From assembly GCA_958296075.1 (NCBI GenBank), contig CATQHW010000003.1:496001-560000 (forward strand): DNA of 64,000 nucleotides, read 5' to 3'. Each line of letters begins with the position of its first letter. Position 1 is the stretch's first letter. The DNA is from an uncultured Spirochaetia bacterium (GTDB lineage Bacteria > Spirochaetota > Spirochaetia > SZUA-6 > Bin103). The notes under the pieces were generated by a model. It was not told the origin of the DNA. It saw only the letters and a list, made by a program, of their open reading frames with translations, and did not search any database. Both the position numbers and the translations under genes were made by a program. Of the stretch, positions 42,116 through 52,029 are shown in pieces.

Positions 42116-43060
42116 CTACTCTGAGCTTCCGGCGATTTCGCCGTAGATGTCGGCGCCGGCCACCTCGCTCCAGCGGTCGAGCACGCGCCGCCACACCGGC
42201 CCCGGCGCGCCGCTGCCGATCGGGACGCCGTTGAAGCGGACCACCGGAGCCAGACAATAGGGCGTCGTGGGCAGCCACGCCTCCTCCGCGTTGACCGCGT
42301 CGTAGGTCTGCAGGTCGTCCTCCACGAAGCCGATGCCCAGGTCGGACAGCAGCTCGGTGAGCACCGTCAGGCTGATCCCCCACAGCACGTTGCGCCGGCG
42401 GGGAGACACCACTTGGCCGTCGCGGTAGATGACGAAGTTGGAGCCGCCGGTCTCGGTGATGTTGCCGTGGATGTCGAGATAGACCGCGATCGCGTCCGGG
42501 TCGATCTGGTGGGCCTGGTAGTCGCCGATCCACATGTGCAGCCGGTTGCGGTTCTTGATCTTCGACGACAGACACTCCGGCGGCCAGTGGCGGTTCGACG
42601 GCGTCACGCAGTGCGCGCCGCCGGTGAATAGCGGCTTCCAGAGGTGGAACGGCATCGGAAAGGTGTGCTGCACGTAGGTGGCGCGCGGCGGTCCCTTCAG
42701 CCCGGCCGCACCGGCGTACACCGGGTGCTGTCCGGCGGTGACGTAGTAGATCAGCCCCAGCTCCGCGCCGCCGGCGGCCGCGCGGTTGTGCTCGATGAGC
42801 CGCCGCGTGACCGCCATCGACTCTTCCGCGTCGATCGGCGGATCGATGTGCGCGTACCGGCACGAGCGGTACAGGCGCTGTACGTGATCGGCCAGCCGGT
42901 ACGGCTCGCCGCCGAAGGTGCGCAGGAAGTCGGTGACCGCCGCGCCGATGGTGATGCCCAGGTCGTAGACCGGCAGCTTGCACTCGCCGGCCGGAACGAA
43001 CTCCCCGTTCAGGTAGGCGAGCGGGCCGTCAGCGGCGGCTATGCTGTCGGGATGCGTCAT
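42116..43060 (-). CDS. Class IV PLP aminotransferase-like protein
   Basis: A 314-residue member of the branched-chain aminotransferase/aminodeoxychorismate lyase fold. YLNGEFVPA starts the chain, the PLP lysine is probably in CLSSKIKNRNRL, and ETGGSNFVIYRDGQVVSP is the conserved phosphate-binding strand-loop. The precise substrate (branched-chain amino acid, D-amino acid or aminodeoxychorismate) is not decided by sequence. ATG 43060 has no strong ribosome-binding site. It is divergent from the MFS transporter gene 41 bases away and convergent with the ThuA gene. Confidence 0.83.
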   Translation of the reverse strand: MTHPDSIAAADGPLAYLNGEFVPAGECKLPVYDLGITIGAAVTDFLRTFGGEPYRLADHVQRLYRSCRYAHIDPPIDAEESMAVTRRLIEHNRAAAGGAELGLIYYVTAGQHPVYAGAAGLKGPPRATYVQHTFPMPFHLWKPLFTGGAHCVTPSNRHWPPECLSSKIKNRNRLHMWIGDYQAHQIDPDAIAVYLDIHGNITETGGSNFVIYRDGQVVSPRRRNVLWGISLTVLTELLSDLGIGFVEDDLQTYDAVNAEEAWLPTTPYCLAPVVRFNGVPIGSGAPGPVWRRVLDRWSEVAGADIYGEIAGSSE

Positions 43061-43101
43061 GCCTGGATCATGCCGGTTGAGCCGGCCGATGGGGAAGGGC
43101 G

Positions 43102-44373
43102 TTGAGCGCCGGCCGCGACGACCGCCGCCGGCAGCGCCGCACCGCGCGCGCGTTGACGCTGGAGTTCCTGTTTCAGAACCTGTTCAGCTACGCGACCGAG
43201 GGCGTCGTGTTCACCGGCCTGGCGTTGTGGTTGGGCGCCACGACGCTGCAGATCGGCCTGCTCGGCTCGATCGGGGGGTTCGGGTTCACGGCGGTCCTGG
43301 CCGCCCCGTGGCTGGTGCGGGCGGCGCGCGGCTCGCGGCGCGTCGTGATGATGGCCGTGTACGCGATCCGCCTGTGCAGCCGCGCCGGCATCCTGGCGCT
43401 GCTGTTCGTGCGCCCGCCGGACGCGGTCTGGTGGCTGCTGGCGCTGGCGGGCGTCGCCCGCTTCGCCGCCGCGCTGTACGCGCCGTTGAGCCGGGCGTGG
43501 ATCGCCAGCGCCGTCCCGGCCGCCGATCACGGCCGGTTCCTGAGCACGCGGCTGTCGATCGCGATGATCGGCGCGGTGGTCGCTCCGCCGCTGGCCGGCG
43601 CGGTGGTCGACGCGCTGCCCGGAACGGCGGGATTCGCGCTGGCGTTCGGCGCCGGGCTGGCGTTCGGGACGATCGCGCTGTGGCTGCTGTCGGCCGCCCA
43701 TGACCCGTCCGCCCGGCAGCCGGCGCGGCAGTCGGTGCGCGGCCAGGTGGCGCGGTCGCTGCGGTTCGGTCCGTTCCGGCGGATGTACCTGTTCCAGACC
43801 GCGCAGGCGTTCGCCGACGGGCTGGCCGGCTCGTTCCTGGACATCCTCTACCTCAAGTACCTGGGGCTGTCGTTCTTTCTGATCAACGCGCTGGTGGCGG
43901 CATCCAAAGGCGCCAAGGGCCTGTCGGCGTTCGCCAACCGCTGGCTGCAGAAGCGCCATGAGCCGCTGCCGCTGTTCCAGGTGTCGGCCGTGGTCATGTC
44001 GCTGACGCCGCTGCTGCTGATCGGCGCGTCGCCGGGGGCGGCGGTGCCGGTAGCGGTCGCCCTGATCCTGCAGGAGGCGGCGCGCGGCGTCATGAGCCCG
44101 GCGGAGCAGACGCTCATGATGCGCTGGGGGACGGCGGGAGATCAGACTGGCGACTTCACGCTGATCTTCTTCAGCCGCGGCGTGGCGAGCGCGTTCACGC
44201 CGCTGCTCACCGCCGCGCTCCTGCGCGCCGTGTTCGGACTCGACGTCCAGGCCGACACGATCGATCCGCGGCCGATCCACCTGCTGATCGCCGCCGGCGT
44301 CGCGCTGAAGCTGCTGGCGCTGCTGCTCATGCCGCGGCGGGGCGGCGCCGCGCCGCGGGACGATTCCCGCTGA
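43102..44373 (+). CDS. Major facilitator superfamily transporter
   Basis: A 423-residue membrane protein with about twelve hydrophobic helices in two halves. The first half has LFQNLFSYATEGVVF and the cytoplasmic loop RAARGSRRVVMM; the second begins at FRRMYLFQTAQAFADGLAG. It looks like a general MFS sugar- or drug-type transporter; the substrate cannot be told. TTG 43102 follows GGGGAAGGG, a good ribosome-binding site; no ATG lies near. It precedes the PLP lyase gene by 24 bases and may be co-transcribed with it. Confidence 0.8.
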   Translation: MSAGRDDRRRQRRTARALTLEFLFQNLFSYATEGVVFTGLALWLGATTLQIGLLGSIGGFGFTAVLAAPWLVRAARGSRRVVMMAVYAIRLCSRAGILALLFVRPPDAVWWLLALAGVARFAAALYAPLSRAWIASAVPAADHGRFLSTRLSIAMIGAVVAPPLAGAVVDALPGTAGFALAFGAGLAFGTIALWLLSAAHDPSARQPARQSVRGQVARSLRFGPFRRMYLFQTAQAFADGLAGSFLDILYLKYLGLSFFLINALVAASKGAKGLSAFANRWLQKRHEPLPLFQVSAVVMSLTPLLLIGASPGAAVPVAVALILQEAARGVMSPAEQTLMMRWGTAGDQTGDFTLIFFSRGVASAFTPLLTAALLRAVFGLDVQADTIDPRPIHLLIAAGVALKLLALLLMPRRGGAAPRDDSR

Positions 44374-44397
44374 CCCGTTCTATCATCGGCGGACGCC

Positions 44398-45498
44398 ATG
44401 ACCCCGGTGATCATTACTCCCGGTGCGTTGCGCGCGCGCCTGGACCGCTTCCCGCGGCTGCCGCTCGGCGTCTACCCCACGCCGCTGCAGCCGGCGCCGG
44501 GCCTGAGCCGGGAGCTGGGCCGCGCGGTGCTGGTCAAGCGCGAAGACCTGTCCGGCTTGGCGTTCGGCGGCAACAAGGTGCGCCACGTGGAGCTGCTCAT
44601 GGCGGAGGTGCGGCGCGCCGGCGCCGACACCGTGATCAACGTGATGGGGTACCACTCCAACAACGCCCGGCTGGCGGCCGCCGCCTGTGTGCGCGCCGGC
44701 TTTCGCTACCACGTCTTTCTGCGGCACGCGGCCGGCAGGCCGGTGCAGGGCAACTGCCTGGTCGATCACCTGCTGGGAGCGGCCGTCCACCTGCTGAACG
44801 ACGAGGAGTCGCGGCGGGACCTGGAGCTGGCGCGCCGCGTGGCCGAGCGGCTGCGGCGCGCCGGCGCCGTTCCGTACGTGATGAACGACGAGTCGTTTCC
44901 CAAGCTGGCCGGCATGATCGGCTTCGCCGGCGCCGGCCTGGAGTTGGCCGATCAGCTCCGCGCCGCCGGGGTAGTCGGTCCGGTGCGGGTGGCGGGGGTC
45001 GCCGGCCGCAGCCTGTGCGGTCTGGCGCTGGCGTCGCTCAACCTCGGCCTGGACTGGCGTTTCACCGGCGTCCGCGTAGCCTCGGCGCCGCCGCTGACCG
45101 ACTACGTCTTCCGCCATGCCGGCACGGTGCGGCGGCGGCTCGACCTGCCGCGCACCTATGCGCCTGCGGACTTCGACGTCGTCGACCGCTACGCCGGTCC
45201 CGGCGGGCCGGCGCCGGCGGTCCTGCAGGCGGTGCGGCTGGCGGCGCGCGCCGACGCGCTCATGGTCGATCCCAACTACACCGGCGTGGCCCTGGCCGGC
45301 CTGATCGACCGTATCGAGGACGGCGGAGTCGGCGCCGATGAGACGGTCGTGTTCGTGCATACCGGCGGCACGCCGGCGATCTTCAGCTATGCCGAGGAGC
45401 TGGTGCCGGCCGAGACGCTCGCGGTGACGCCTGCGGCACAGGAGGGCAGCTCCCCGGCGCCGGCGCGGAGAGCGGCGATGATCGCGTCCGGGTCGTAG
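44398..45498 (+). CDS. D-cysteine desulfhydrase/ACC deaminase-like PLP enzyme
   Basis: A 366-residue fold type II PLP enzyme. Lys60 in [10 protein letters not shown] is the expected Schiff-base lysine. [23 protein letters not shown] and [15 protein letters not shown] match the DcyD/ACC deaminase group, and [11 protein letters not shown] near the end is typical. It would release ammonia and an oxoacid from D-cysteine, ACC or a related amino acid. TATCAT at 44381-44386 could be its -10. The last 112 bases overlap the convergent sugar-acid dehydratase gene, so the final 37 residues are probably not conserved. Confidence 0.85.
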   Translation: MTPVIITPGALRARLDRFPRLPLGVYPTPLQPAPGLSRELGRAVLVKREDLSGLAFGGNKVRHVELLMAEVRRAGADTVINVMGYHSNNARLAAAACVRAGFRYHVFLRHAAGRPVQGNCLVDHLLGAAVHLLNDEESRRDLELARRVAERLRRAGAVPYVMNDESFPKLAGMIGFAGAGLELADQLRAAGVVGPVRVAGVAGRSLCGLALASLNLGLDWRFTGVRVASAPPLTDYVFRHAGTVRRRLDLPRTYAPADFDVVDRYAGPGGPAPAVLQAVRLAARADALMVDPNYTGVALAGLIDRIEDGGVGADETVVFVHTGGTPAIFSYAEELVPAETLAVTPAAQEGSSPAPARRAAMIASGS

Positions 45499-47447
45499 AC
45501 GCAGCCGGCCCAGGCGCCGCCGCTGGCCGCCTGCAGCGCCGCCCAGAGCCGGGTGTCGTCGGGCAGGTCGGCGCGCGGCGCGATGCAGGGGGCGGTCGGG
45601 CGCGCGGCCAGCACCGCCTCGGCCCGGCTCCGGGTCAGCTCGCCGTCCGCCCCGGTGGCGACCAGCTCCACCGAACCGGTCAGCTCCCGGCGGTCGACCA
45701 CGATCTCCACCGTGTCGCCGTCGCGGAGGCGGCCGATCGGCCCGCCCGCCAGCGCCTCCGGCCCGACGTGGCCCACGCATGCCCCGGTGGAGACGCCGGA
45801 GAAGCGGCCGTCGGTCAGCACCGCCACCCGCTTGCCCCAGGGGATGAACTTCAACGCGGAGGTGACCTGATAGATCTCCTCCATGCCGGTGCCGGCCGGC
45901 CCGATCCCGGCCACCACCACCACGTCGCCGGCGCGGACCGGATGCTCGCCCTCGCCCTTGATGGCGGCGACCGCGGCGGCCTCGCTCCCGAACAGGCGCA
46001 CCGGCCCGCGGTGGCGGTAGACTCCGTCCGCGCCGACCACGCCGGAATCGATCGCCGTCGCCTTGATGACCGAGCCGTCCGGCGCCAGCGAACCGGTCGG
46101 AAAGACCACGGTGCTGGTCAGCCCGCGGCGCCGGGCGGTGTCCGGGTCCATGATCACCGCGTCAGGATCGACGCCGTCCGCCTGCCGGCAGTGGCGGCGC
46201 AGATCGTGCCGCCGCGGCGAATCCTGCCAGCGGTCGAGCGCCTCGCCCCAGGTCAGCCCGGCCGCGGTCAGCGCGGCCGGATCGATCAGGCCGGCGCGGC
46301 GCAGGTGCAGCATCACCTCCGGCACGCCGCCGGCCACGAAGACCCGCACGGTCGGATGGTTGGCGGGGCCGTTGGGCAGCGCGTCGACCAGCCGCGGGGT
46401 GGAGCGGTTGACCCGGCTCCAGTCCTCCACCGTGGGGACCGGCAGGCCGGCCGCGTGGGCGATCGCGGGAACGTGCAGCAGCAGGTTGGTGGAGCCCCCG
46501 AACGCCGCGTGCGCGACCATCGCGTTGTCGACCGCGCGCCGGTCCAGGATGTCCGCCATCGACCGGCCGTTCGCGCGCTGGGCGACCGCCGCCGCCGCCG
46601 CGCGGCGGCCCATGTCGAGCCAGATCGGCTGTCCCGACGGAGCGAGCGCGGTGTGCGGCAACGCCAGCCCCAGAGCCTCGGCGACCACCTGCGCGGTCGC
46701 CGCCGTGCCCAGGAACTGGCACCCGCCGCCGGCCGATCCGCACGCCTTGCAGCCGGCTGCGGCCGCCTCGTCCAGCGTGATCAGGCCGTGCGCGAAGCGG
46801 GCGCCGATCGTCTGCACGGTGCCCAGGTCCTCGGCGCCGCGCGCCGGCAGGGTCACCCCGCCGGGGATCACCACCCCCGGCAGCGCCCGCTCCCCGGCCA
46901 GCGCCAGCAGCATCGCCGGCAACCCCTTGTCGCAGGAGGCGACGCCGATCACCCCCTGCCGGGTCGGCAGCGAACGCGCCAGCCGGCGCATCACGATCGC
47001 GGCGTCGTTGCGGTACGGCAGGCTGTCCATCATCCCCGGCGTCCCCTGCGAGCGCCCGTCGCACGGGTCGGTGACGTGCGCGGCGAACGGGACGCAGCCG
47101 CCGGCCGCCAGCGCCTCGGCGGCGGCGCGCACCAGCAGGTGCACCTCCCAGTGACCGGTGTGGTAGCCCAGCGCGACCGGCGATCCGTCCTCGGCGCGCA
47201 GGCCGCCGTGCGTCGACAGCAGCAGGTAGGCAGGGCCGTCCGAGCGGGCCGGCTGCCAGCCCATGCCCACGTTCTGGGTCAGGGCGAACAGGTTGCCGCT
47301 CGGCTCCTCGCGCAGCATGCGCTCGGTGAGCGGGATGGCGCCGGGCGCGCCGTGGCCGGCGGTGGCCGGCAGCGGCGGCGCCTCGAAGCCGAGCACGGCG
47401 TCCAGGTCGGCGGCGGCGCCTGCGCCTGCGGCGGGGACGTCGGCCAC
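45387..47447 (-). CDS. D-xylonate dehydratase-like (YjhG/YagF) IlvD/Edd protein
   Basis: A 686-residue iron-sulfur dehydratase. Cluster cysteines are seen in [20 protein letters not shown] and [15 protein letters not shown]; the C-terminal lobe has [21 protein letters not shown], the family signature. Length and the [15 protein letters not shown] start fit YjhG/YagF-type D-xylonate dehydratases. It would form a 2-keto-3-deoxy sugar acid, and the next gene is an FAH-family enzyme that could act on that product. It overlaps the PLP enzyme gene tail to tail by 112 bases. Confidence 0.87.
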   Translation of the reverse strand: MADVPAAGAGAAADLDAVLGFEAPPLPATAGHGAPGAIPLTERMLREEPSGNLFALTQNVGMGWQPARSDGPAYLLLSTHGGLRAEDGSPVALGYHTGHWEVHLLVRAAAEALAAGGCVPFAAHVTDPCDGRSQGTPGMMDSLPYRNDAAIVMRRLARSLPTRQGVIGVASCDKGLPAMLLALAGERALPGVVIPGGVTLPARGAEDLGTVQTIGARFAHGLITLDEAAAAGCKACGSAGGGCQFLGTAATAQVVAEALGLALPHTALAPSGQPIWLDMGRRAAAAAVAQRANGRSMADILDRRAVDNAMVAHAAFGGSTNLLLHVPAIAHAAGLPVPTVEDWSRVNRSTPRLVDALPNGPANHPTVRVFVAGGVPEVMLHLRRAGLIDPAALTAAGLTWGEALDRWQDSPRRHDLRRHCRQADGVDPDAVIMDPDTARRRGLTSTVVFPTGSLAPDGSVIKATAIDSGVVGADGVYRHRGPVRLFGSEAAAVAAIKGEGEHPVRAGDVVVVAGIGPAGTGMEEIYQVTSALKFIPWGKRVAVLTDGRFSGVSTGACVGHVGPEALAGGPIGRLRDGDTVEIVVDRRELTGSVELVATGADGELTRSRAEAVLAARPTAPCIAPRADLPDDTRLWAALQAASGGAWAGCVYDPDAIIAALRAGAGELPSCAAGVTASVSAGTSSSA

Positions 47448-47449
47448 CG

Positions 47450-48307
47450 TCAGGAGCCGGCGGCCCCGGCCGTGTCGAAGGCGCCTACCGGGTTGGTGAG
47501 GGTGCCGATCGATTCGATCGTGATCGCCACGCGGTCGCCGGCCTGCAAGGTGAAGCCGTCCGGCGGCACGATGCCGGTGCCGGTCATAAGGAGGCAGCCG
47601 GCCGGGAAGGTGTTGTGCCGGTACAGGAACGCGGCCAGCTCCTGCGGCGTGCGCTTCAGCTCCGCCAGCGTGGTGGCGCCGCGGAAGGCGGCCGCGCCGC
47701 CGCGCACGATCTCCAGGTCGATGCGGGTCGATGGATCGGGGGCGGTGTCGCGGATCAGGATCGCCGGGCCGAGCGCGCAGCTCCCGTCGTAGATCTTGGC
47801 CTGCGGCAGATAGAGCGGATTTTCGCCTTCGATGTCGCGGGAGCTCATGTCGTTGCCGATCGTGTAACCGAAGATGCGCCCGCGGCGGTCGATCGCCAGG
47901 GTGAGCTCCGGCTCCGGCACGTTCCAGGCGGAGTCCGCGCGGATGCGCACGGTGCCGCCGGGGGCGACGGTGGTGCGCGCGCTGCCCTTATGGAACAGTT
48001 CCGGCCGCTCGGCGGTGTAGACGCGGTCGTAGAAGCTGCCGCCGCCCGCCTGCTCCGATTCGGCCATGCGCGCGTCGCGGCTGCGGTAGTAGGTGACGCC
48101 GGCGGCCCAGATCTCCTGGCCGACCACCGGCGCGAGCGGCGCCCCGGCGGCCCCTTGGGGCGCGGCTTCCGCCCCCGCGAGACGCCGTTCCAGATACGCC
48201 GCCACGTCGTCCTGGCGGAACAGCTCGTCCCAGTCGTGATCGGCGAGCAGCCGCCGCTCCCCGTCCCGTTCCACCACGGTGCCGGCCCGCGTCCTGCGGA
48301 GCTTCAT
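47450..48307 (-). CDS. Fumarylacetoacetate hydrolase-family dehydratase/hydrolase
   Basis: A 285-residue FAH-family protein. I start at ATG 48307; a TTG three codons earlier is open. Metal and substrate parts are [50 protein letters not shown] and [14 protein letters not shown] relatives act as 2-keto-3-deoxy-pentonate dehydratases in Weimberg-type pathways, and the adjacent xylonate dehydratase makes this the favoured role. Other FAH activities remain possible. It ends 2 bases before the dehydratase start, so the two form an operon. TTGACG at 48345-48340 on this strand could be a -35 element. Confidence 0.83.
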   Translation of the reverse strand: MKLRRTRAGTVVERDGERRLLADHDWDELFRQDDVAAYLERRLAGAEAAPQGAAGAPLAPVVGQEIWAAGVTYYRSRDARMAESEQAGGGSFYDRVYTAERPELFHKGSARTTVAPGGTVRIRADSAWNVPEPELTLAIDRRGRIFGYTIGNDMSSRDIEGENPLYLPQAKIYDGSCALGPAILIRDTAPDPSTRIDLEIVRGGAAAFRGATTLAELKRTPQELAAFLYRHNTFPAGCLLMTGTGIVPPDGFTLQAGDRVAITIESIGTLTNPVGAFDTAGAAGS

Positions 48308-48359
48308 GACCGGCAAGCAGACCGGAAGCGGACCGCAACCGTCAAGGCGGCCGCCGGCC

Positions 48360-49043
48360 TCAGGCGGGTTCCGTCTCGAACGCCGTGATGCCGCGGGACT
48401 CGGCGCTGACCTCCACGCCGATCAGGTGGACGGCGCGTCCCGGCGCACGGTGCTTGTCGGCGTAGCGCCGCTCCCTGAGCTGCGCCAGCGCGCCCGGTTC
48501 CGAGCGCTCCGTTACCTTGACCTCGATCAGGTAGGCGTTGCCGGCCAGAAAGATCGCCAGGTCGAGCCGGCCGCGGCCGGAGGCGTCCTCCACCGCCACG
48601 CGCTCCCCTGCCTGCCGGTGCAACGCGGCCAGCAGGCGCGCGAATCGCCCGGGCGCCGTCGCGTCCTGAGAAGCCGGCGCACCGGACTCGCGTTCGATGT
48701 CCGCCATCTGCTCCGTCATGCGTGAAGGCAGTTCGCCCGGCCTCTTGAAGTTGCCGCTGCCGAAGCTCAGCCGTACGACCGGGTGGCGCCTGGACCAGTC
48801 CCAACCGTCGTGGACGGCCAGCCCGCGGAACAGCTCCTCGCTTCCTTCGAACAGCTCCTTGAGCATGTCCACGAACATGCTCTTGCCGAAGCGGCGCGGG
48901 CGGGACAGGAAGTAGTGGGTGCCGGCGTCGTCCACGAGCCGGCGGGCGTAGCCGGTCTTGTCGACGTAGTAGAAGCCTTCCTCGCGGATGCGACGGAAGG
49001 TCTGGATGCCGACGGGGAGCTTCCGTTTACCCACGGCGGGCAT
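48360..49043 (-). CDS. Shortened AAA-ATPase/PD-(D/E)XK protein with internal deletion
   Basis: A 227-residue protein. Its first 100 residues are a normal start of the AAA-ATPase-like family (YYVDKTGYARRL, FLSRPRRFGKSMFVDML), while its last 100 carry the nuclease part (RGRLDLAIFLAGNAYLIEVKV). The 250 or more residues that normally lie between them are missing, and the fusion stays in frame. Walker B-like residues are gone, so ATP hydrolysis is unlikely; the D-ExK site is retained. It may be a relic or a small functional nuclease. The sequence relates to the genes at 38807 and 53505 but is not a recent copy. Confidence 0.78.
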   Translation of the reverse strand: MPAVGKRKLPVGIQTFRRIREEGFYYVDKTGYARRLVDDAGTHYFLSRPRRFGKSMFVDMLKELFEGSEELFRGLAVHDGWDWSRRHPVVRLSFGSGNFKRPGELPSRMTEQMADIERESGAPASQDATAPGRFARLLAALHRQAGERVAVEDASGRGRLDLAIFLAGNAYLIEVKVTERSEPGALAQLRERRYADKHRAPGRAVHLIGVEVSAESRGITAFETEPA

Positions 49044-49197
49044 AGCTTGAGAGCAGGCTATGGGGGAGTCAATGGATCGGCTACTCGGCCGATGAGGCGC
49101 CGATTATCTCTATCAGGCGTCGGAAAGAAGCTCGGCGCCGCGGCCGCCGGTGGACTTCGTATCAGAGGTCCGTTGGTCGTCGCGCCGCAGGCCGTGT

Positions 49198-49203
49198 TAA
49201 GGT
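49198..49203 (+). promoter_or_regulatory. Possible -10 element before the hydroxyglutarate oxidase gene
   Basis: TAAGGT ends five bases before GTG 49209. The overlapping AAGGTGAGGA could instead be a ribosome-binding site, so the reading is uncertain. The rest of the 165-base gap (49044-49208) shows no gene. Confidence 0.28.
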
Positions 49204-49208
49204 GAGGA

Positions 49209-50414
49209 GTGCGCCGGTACGACGTCACGGTCATCGGGGCCGGCATCGTCGGTCTGGCCTCCGCGTACCGGCTGCTGCAGCGCCATCCTTCGCTGGCCGT
49301 GCTGGTGCTGGAAAAGGAGCGGCAGGTCGGCCTGCACCAGACCGGACGCAACTCCGGAGTGCTGCATTCGGGTCTCTACTACCGCCCCGGCTCTGCGCGG
49401 GCGCGGACGTGCGTGCAGGGGCGAGCGCAGATGGTGGCGTTCGCCCGCGAGCACGGCATTCCGCACGAGACCTGCGGCAAGGTGGTGGTGGCGGTCGGCC
49501 GGCGGGAGCTGGAACGCCTGCCGGCGCTGTGCGCGAACGGCCGGCGCAACGGGCTCGACCGGGTCGAGGTCGTCGACCGCGCCGCACTGCGGGAGATCGA
49601 GCCGCACGCCGGCGGCCTGGGCGCCGTCTGGGTGCCGTACGCCGGCATCATCGACTTCGCCGCGGTGGCGGCCAAGCTGCGCGATCTGCTGCTGGCCGCA
49701 GGCGCCGCGGTCACCACGCTGGCGGAGGCGACCGGCATCCGCCGCAGCGCGGACGGCGTCGAGATCGCCACGCGCGCCGGGCGCCGCGCCAGCCGCCATC
49801 TGATCAACTGCGGGGGCCTGTACTCGGACCGGATCGCGCGGCTCGACGGACTCACCTCACCTGCCCGCATCGTCGCCTTCCGCGGCGATTTCTTTGAGCT
49901 GGCGCCCGCCGCCCGGCACAAGGTGCGCGGTCTGATCTATCCGGTCCCCGACCCGTCGATGCCCTTCCTGGGGGTTCACCTGACGCGGCGTACGGCCGGC
50001 CAAGTGGAGTGCGGGCCGAACGCCGTGTTCGCGCTGAAGCGCGAAGGATACGGCAAGGCCGACGTCGACGGGCGGGATGCTCTCGAAGCGCTCAGCTACC
50101 GCGGCACCTGGCGGCTACTGCTCCGCCATGCCCGCTACGGCATCCGCGAGTACGCGCGGGCGCTCTCGCGCCGGCGCTTCATCGCCGCCGTGCGGCGGCT
50201 GGTTCCGTCGCTGACCGACGCGGAGGTGCGGCCCTCGCGGGCGGGCGTGCGCGCCCTGGCGCTCGCGCCCGACGGCGCCATGGTCGACGACTTCCTCATC
50301 GTCCGCGGCGAGCGGTCCGTGCACGTGCTCAACGCGCCCTCGCCCGCCGCCACCGCCGCCTTGGCGATCGGCAGCGACGTGGCCGAGGCGGCGACTGCGG
50401 CCTTCGCACTCTGA
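49209..50414 (+). CDS. lhgO: L-2-hydroxyglutarate oxidase-like flavoprotein
   Basis: A 401-residue FAD enzyme that oxidises L-2-hydroxyglutarate to 2-oxoglutarate, feeding electrons to the membrane quinone pool. VTVIGAGIVGLASAYRLL is the FAD loop; HQTGRNSGVLHSGLYYRPGS, YAGIIDF, NCGGLYSDRIA, FRGDFFEL and YPVPDPSMPFLGVHLT are strongly LhgO-like; the C-terminal HVLNAPSPAATAALAIG binds flavin. GTG 49209 is preceded by a purine-rich site. Its product, 2-oxoglutarate, is also the end product of the Weimberg-like genes nearby, which may be coincidence. Confidence 0.92.
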   Translation: MRRYDVTVIGAGIVGLASAYRLLQRHPSLAVLVLEKERQVGLHQTGRNSGVLHSGLYYRPGSARARTCVQGRAQMVAFAREHGIPHETCGKVVVAVGRRELERLPALCANGRRNGLDRVEVVDRAALREIEPHAGGLGAVWVPYAGIIDFAAVAAKLRDLLLAAGAAVTTLAEATGIRRSADGVEIATRAGRRASRHLINCGGLYSDRIARLDGLTSPARIVAFRGDFFELAPAARHKVRGLIYPVPDPSMPFLGVHLTRRTAGQVECGPNAVFALKREGYGKADVDGRDALEALSYRGTWRLLLRHARYGIREYARALSRRRFIAAVRRLVPSLTDAEVRPSRAGVRALALAPDGAMVDDFLIVRGERSVHVLNAPSPAATAALAIGSDVAEAATAAFAL

Positions 50415-50476
50415 CCGGACCGTCGCCCGCGGACTCCGTCCGGGGCGGGCCGAGCGGCGGCTCGATCCGGCCGCGG

Positions 50477-50506
50477 TTGACTTCCGCACCGATCGTCCCA
50501 CATATG
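50477..50506 (+). promoter_or_regulatory. Predicted promoter of the transhydrogenase operon
   Basis: TTGACT (50477-50482) with an 18-base spacer to CATATG (50501-50506), followed by GAGGGG as ribosome-binding site and ATG 50514. The -35 is good (five of six), the -10 weak (three of six). Confidence 0.4.
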
Positions 50507-50513
50507 AGGGGCG

Positions 50514-51653
50514 ATGCGCATCTTCGTTCCCAAAGAGACCGAACCCGGCGAGCCGCGCACCGCCGTCACCCCCGACGCGGTGCAGCGCTATCGACGCAAG
50601 GATGGGGCCGTCGTAGCCGTCGAATCCGGCGCCGGCGCCGGTTGTCACTTCGCCGACGACCAGTACCGCGAAGCGGGGGCGGAGGTCGTCGCCAACCGCA
50701 AGCAGGAGCTGGCCAACGCCGACATCGTCCTGCGCGTCCGGCGCCCGCCGGACGACGAGGTGCCCCGCATGAAGAACGGGGCGATCCACATCAGCTTCCT
50801 GGACCCGTTCAATGAGCCGAAGCTGATCGACGCGCTGGCCCGGCGGGGCGTGAGCGCGATCAGCGTGGAGCTGGTCCCGCGCTCAACCCGCGCCCAGAAG
50901 CTCGACGCCCTCAGCTCCCAGCACAACATCGCCGGTTACGCCATGGTGGTGCTGGCCGCCGAACGGCTGGGCGCCGTCATGCCGATGATGATGACGCCGT
51001 CCGGCACGCTGCAGCCGGCGCGCGCGTTCATCATCGGCGCGGGGGTAGCCGGCCTGCAGGCGATCGCCACCGCCAAGCGCCTCGGCGCACGCGTGGAGGC
51101 GTTCGACACCCGTCCGGTGGTGGAGGAGCAGGTCAAGTCGCTCGGCGCCAGGTTCATCAAGGTCGACCTGGGAGCGACCGGGCAGACCGACCAGGGCTAC
51201 GCCCAGGAGCTGACCCCGGAGCAGCTCGGCAAGCAGCGCGAGCTGATGGCGGACACCTGCGCCAACGCCGACATCGTCATCACCACCGCGCAACTGTTCG
51301 GGCGCAAGGCGCCGGTGGTGCTCAGCGCCGACGTCGTGGGGCGCATGAAGGCCGGCTCGATCATCGTCGACTACGCGGTGGAGTCGGGCGGCAACGTCGA
51401 AGGGTCGGTCGCCGGCAAGGAGATTCAGGTCGACGGCGTCCGCATCGTCGGCCTGCGCAACATCCCCGGCCGCTACGCCGTGTCCGCCAGCGCCATGTAC
51501 GCCAACAACCTGTACAACTACGTCGACGAGTTCTGGGACGACGAGAGCAAGGGCGTGAAGCTCGATCGCGAAGACGAGATCATCGCCGGCAGCTTGGTCA
51601 CCCACGACGGGCAGATGGTCAACGAGATGGTCCGCAAGATCACCTCGGGATAA
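50514..51653 (+). CDS. pntAA: NAD(P) transhydrogenase subunit alpha part 1
   Basis: A 379-residue NAD-binding soluble domain (dI) of proton-translocating transhydrogenase, which makes NADPH from NADH using the proton gradient. MRIFVPKE, the FIIGAGVAGLQAIATAKRLGARVEAFD Rossmann loop and the ITTAQLFGRKAPVV segment are diagnostic. It lacks membrane helices, and these are encoded by the next gene, so the alpha chain is split as in many alphaproteobacteria. ATG 50514 has a GAGGGG site 3 bases upstream. Confidence 0.95.
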   Translation: MRIFVPKETEPGEPRTAVTPDAVQRYRRKDGAVVAVESGAGAGCHFADDQYREAGAEVVANRKQELANADIVLRVRRPPDDEVPRMKNGAIHISFLDPFNEPKLIDALARRGVSAISVELVPRSTRAQKLDALSSQHNIAGYAMVVLAAERLGAVMPMMMTPSGTLQPARAFIIGAGVAGLQAIATAKRLGARVEAFDTRPVVEEQVKSLGARFIKVDLGATGQTDQGYAQELTPEQLGKQRELMADTCANADIVITTAQLFGRKAPVVLSADVVGRMKAGSIIVDYAVESGGNVEGSVAGKEIQVDGVRIVGLRNIPGRYAVSASAMYANNLYNYVDEFWDDESKGVKLDREDEIIAGSLVTHDGQMVNEMVRKITSG

Positions 51654-51708
51654 CGCCGAACCGCATCCTGGAAGCGGACGCCCGGCGTCCGAAGACAAAC
51701 GGAAGGTC

Positions 51709-52029
51709 ATGGAAGCCGCACAACTATTTCAGTTTCTGTTCTTCATCTTCGTGCTTGCGATGTTCCTTGGGTTGGAGCTCATCACCAAGGTGCCGTCGCA
51801 ACTCCACACGCCGCTGATGTCGGGCTCCAACGCGATCTCCGGCATCTCGATCGTCGGCGCCCTGACGGTGGCGGGGCAGGGCGGCTCCGGCACGTTGGTG
51901 ACGATCTTCGCCGCGGCGGCGGTGGGATTCGCCACCATCAACGTGGTCGGCGGCTATCTGGTCACCGACCGCATGCTGGAGATGTTCAAGGCCAAGGAGA
52001 CCGGCAAGGGCGGGGGAGCGTCGTCGTGA
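51709..52029 (+). CDS. pntAB: NAD(P) transhydrogenase subunit alpha part 2
   Basis: A 106-residue membrane protein with three helices, the first part of the proton channel (dII). FLGLELITKVPSQLHTPLMSGSNAISGI is typical of this short subunit, with the histidine needed for proton movement in SQLHTPLMSG. GGAAGG precedes ATG 51709, 55 bases after pntAA. Its stop overlaps the pntB start as GTGA. Confidence 0.94.
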   Translation: MEAAQLFQFLFFIFVLAMFLGLELITKVPSQLHTPLMSGSNAISGISIVGALTVAGQGGSGTLVTIFAAAAVGFATINVVGGYLVTDRMLEMFKAKETGKGGGASS

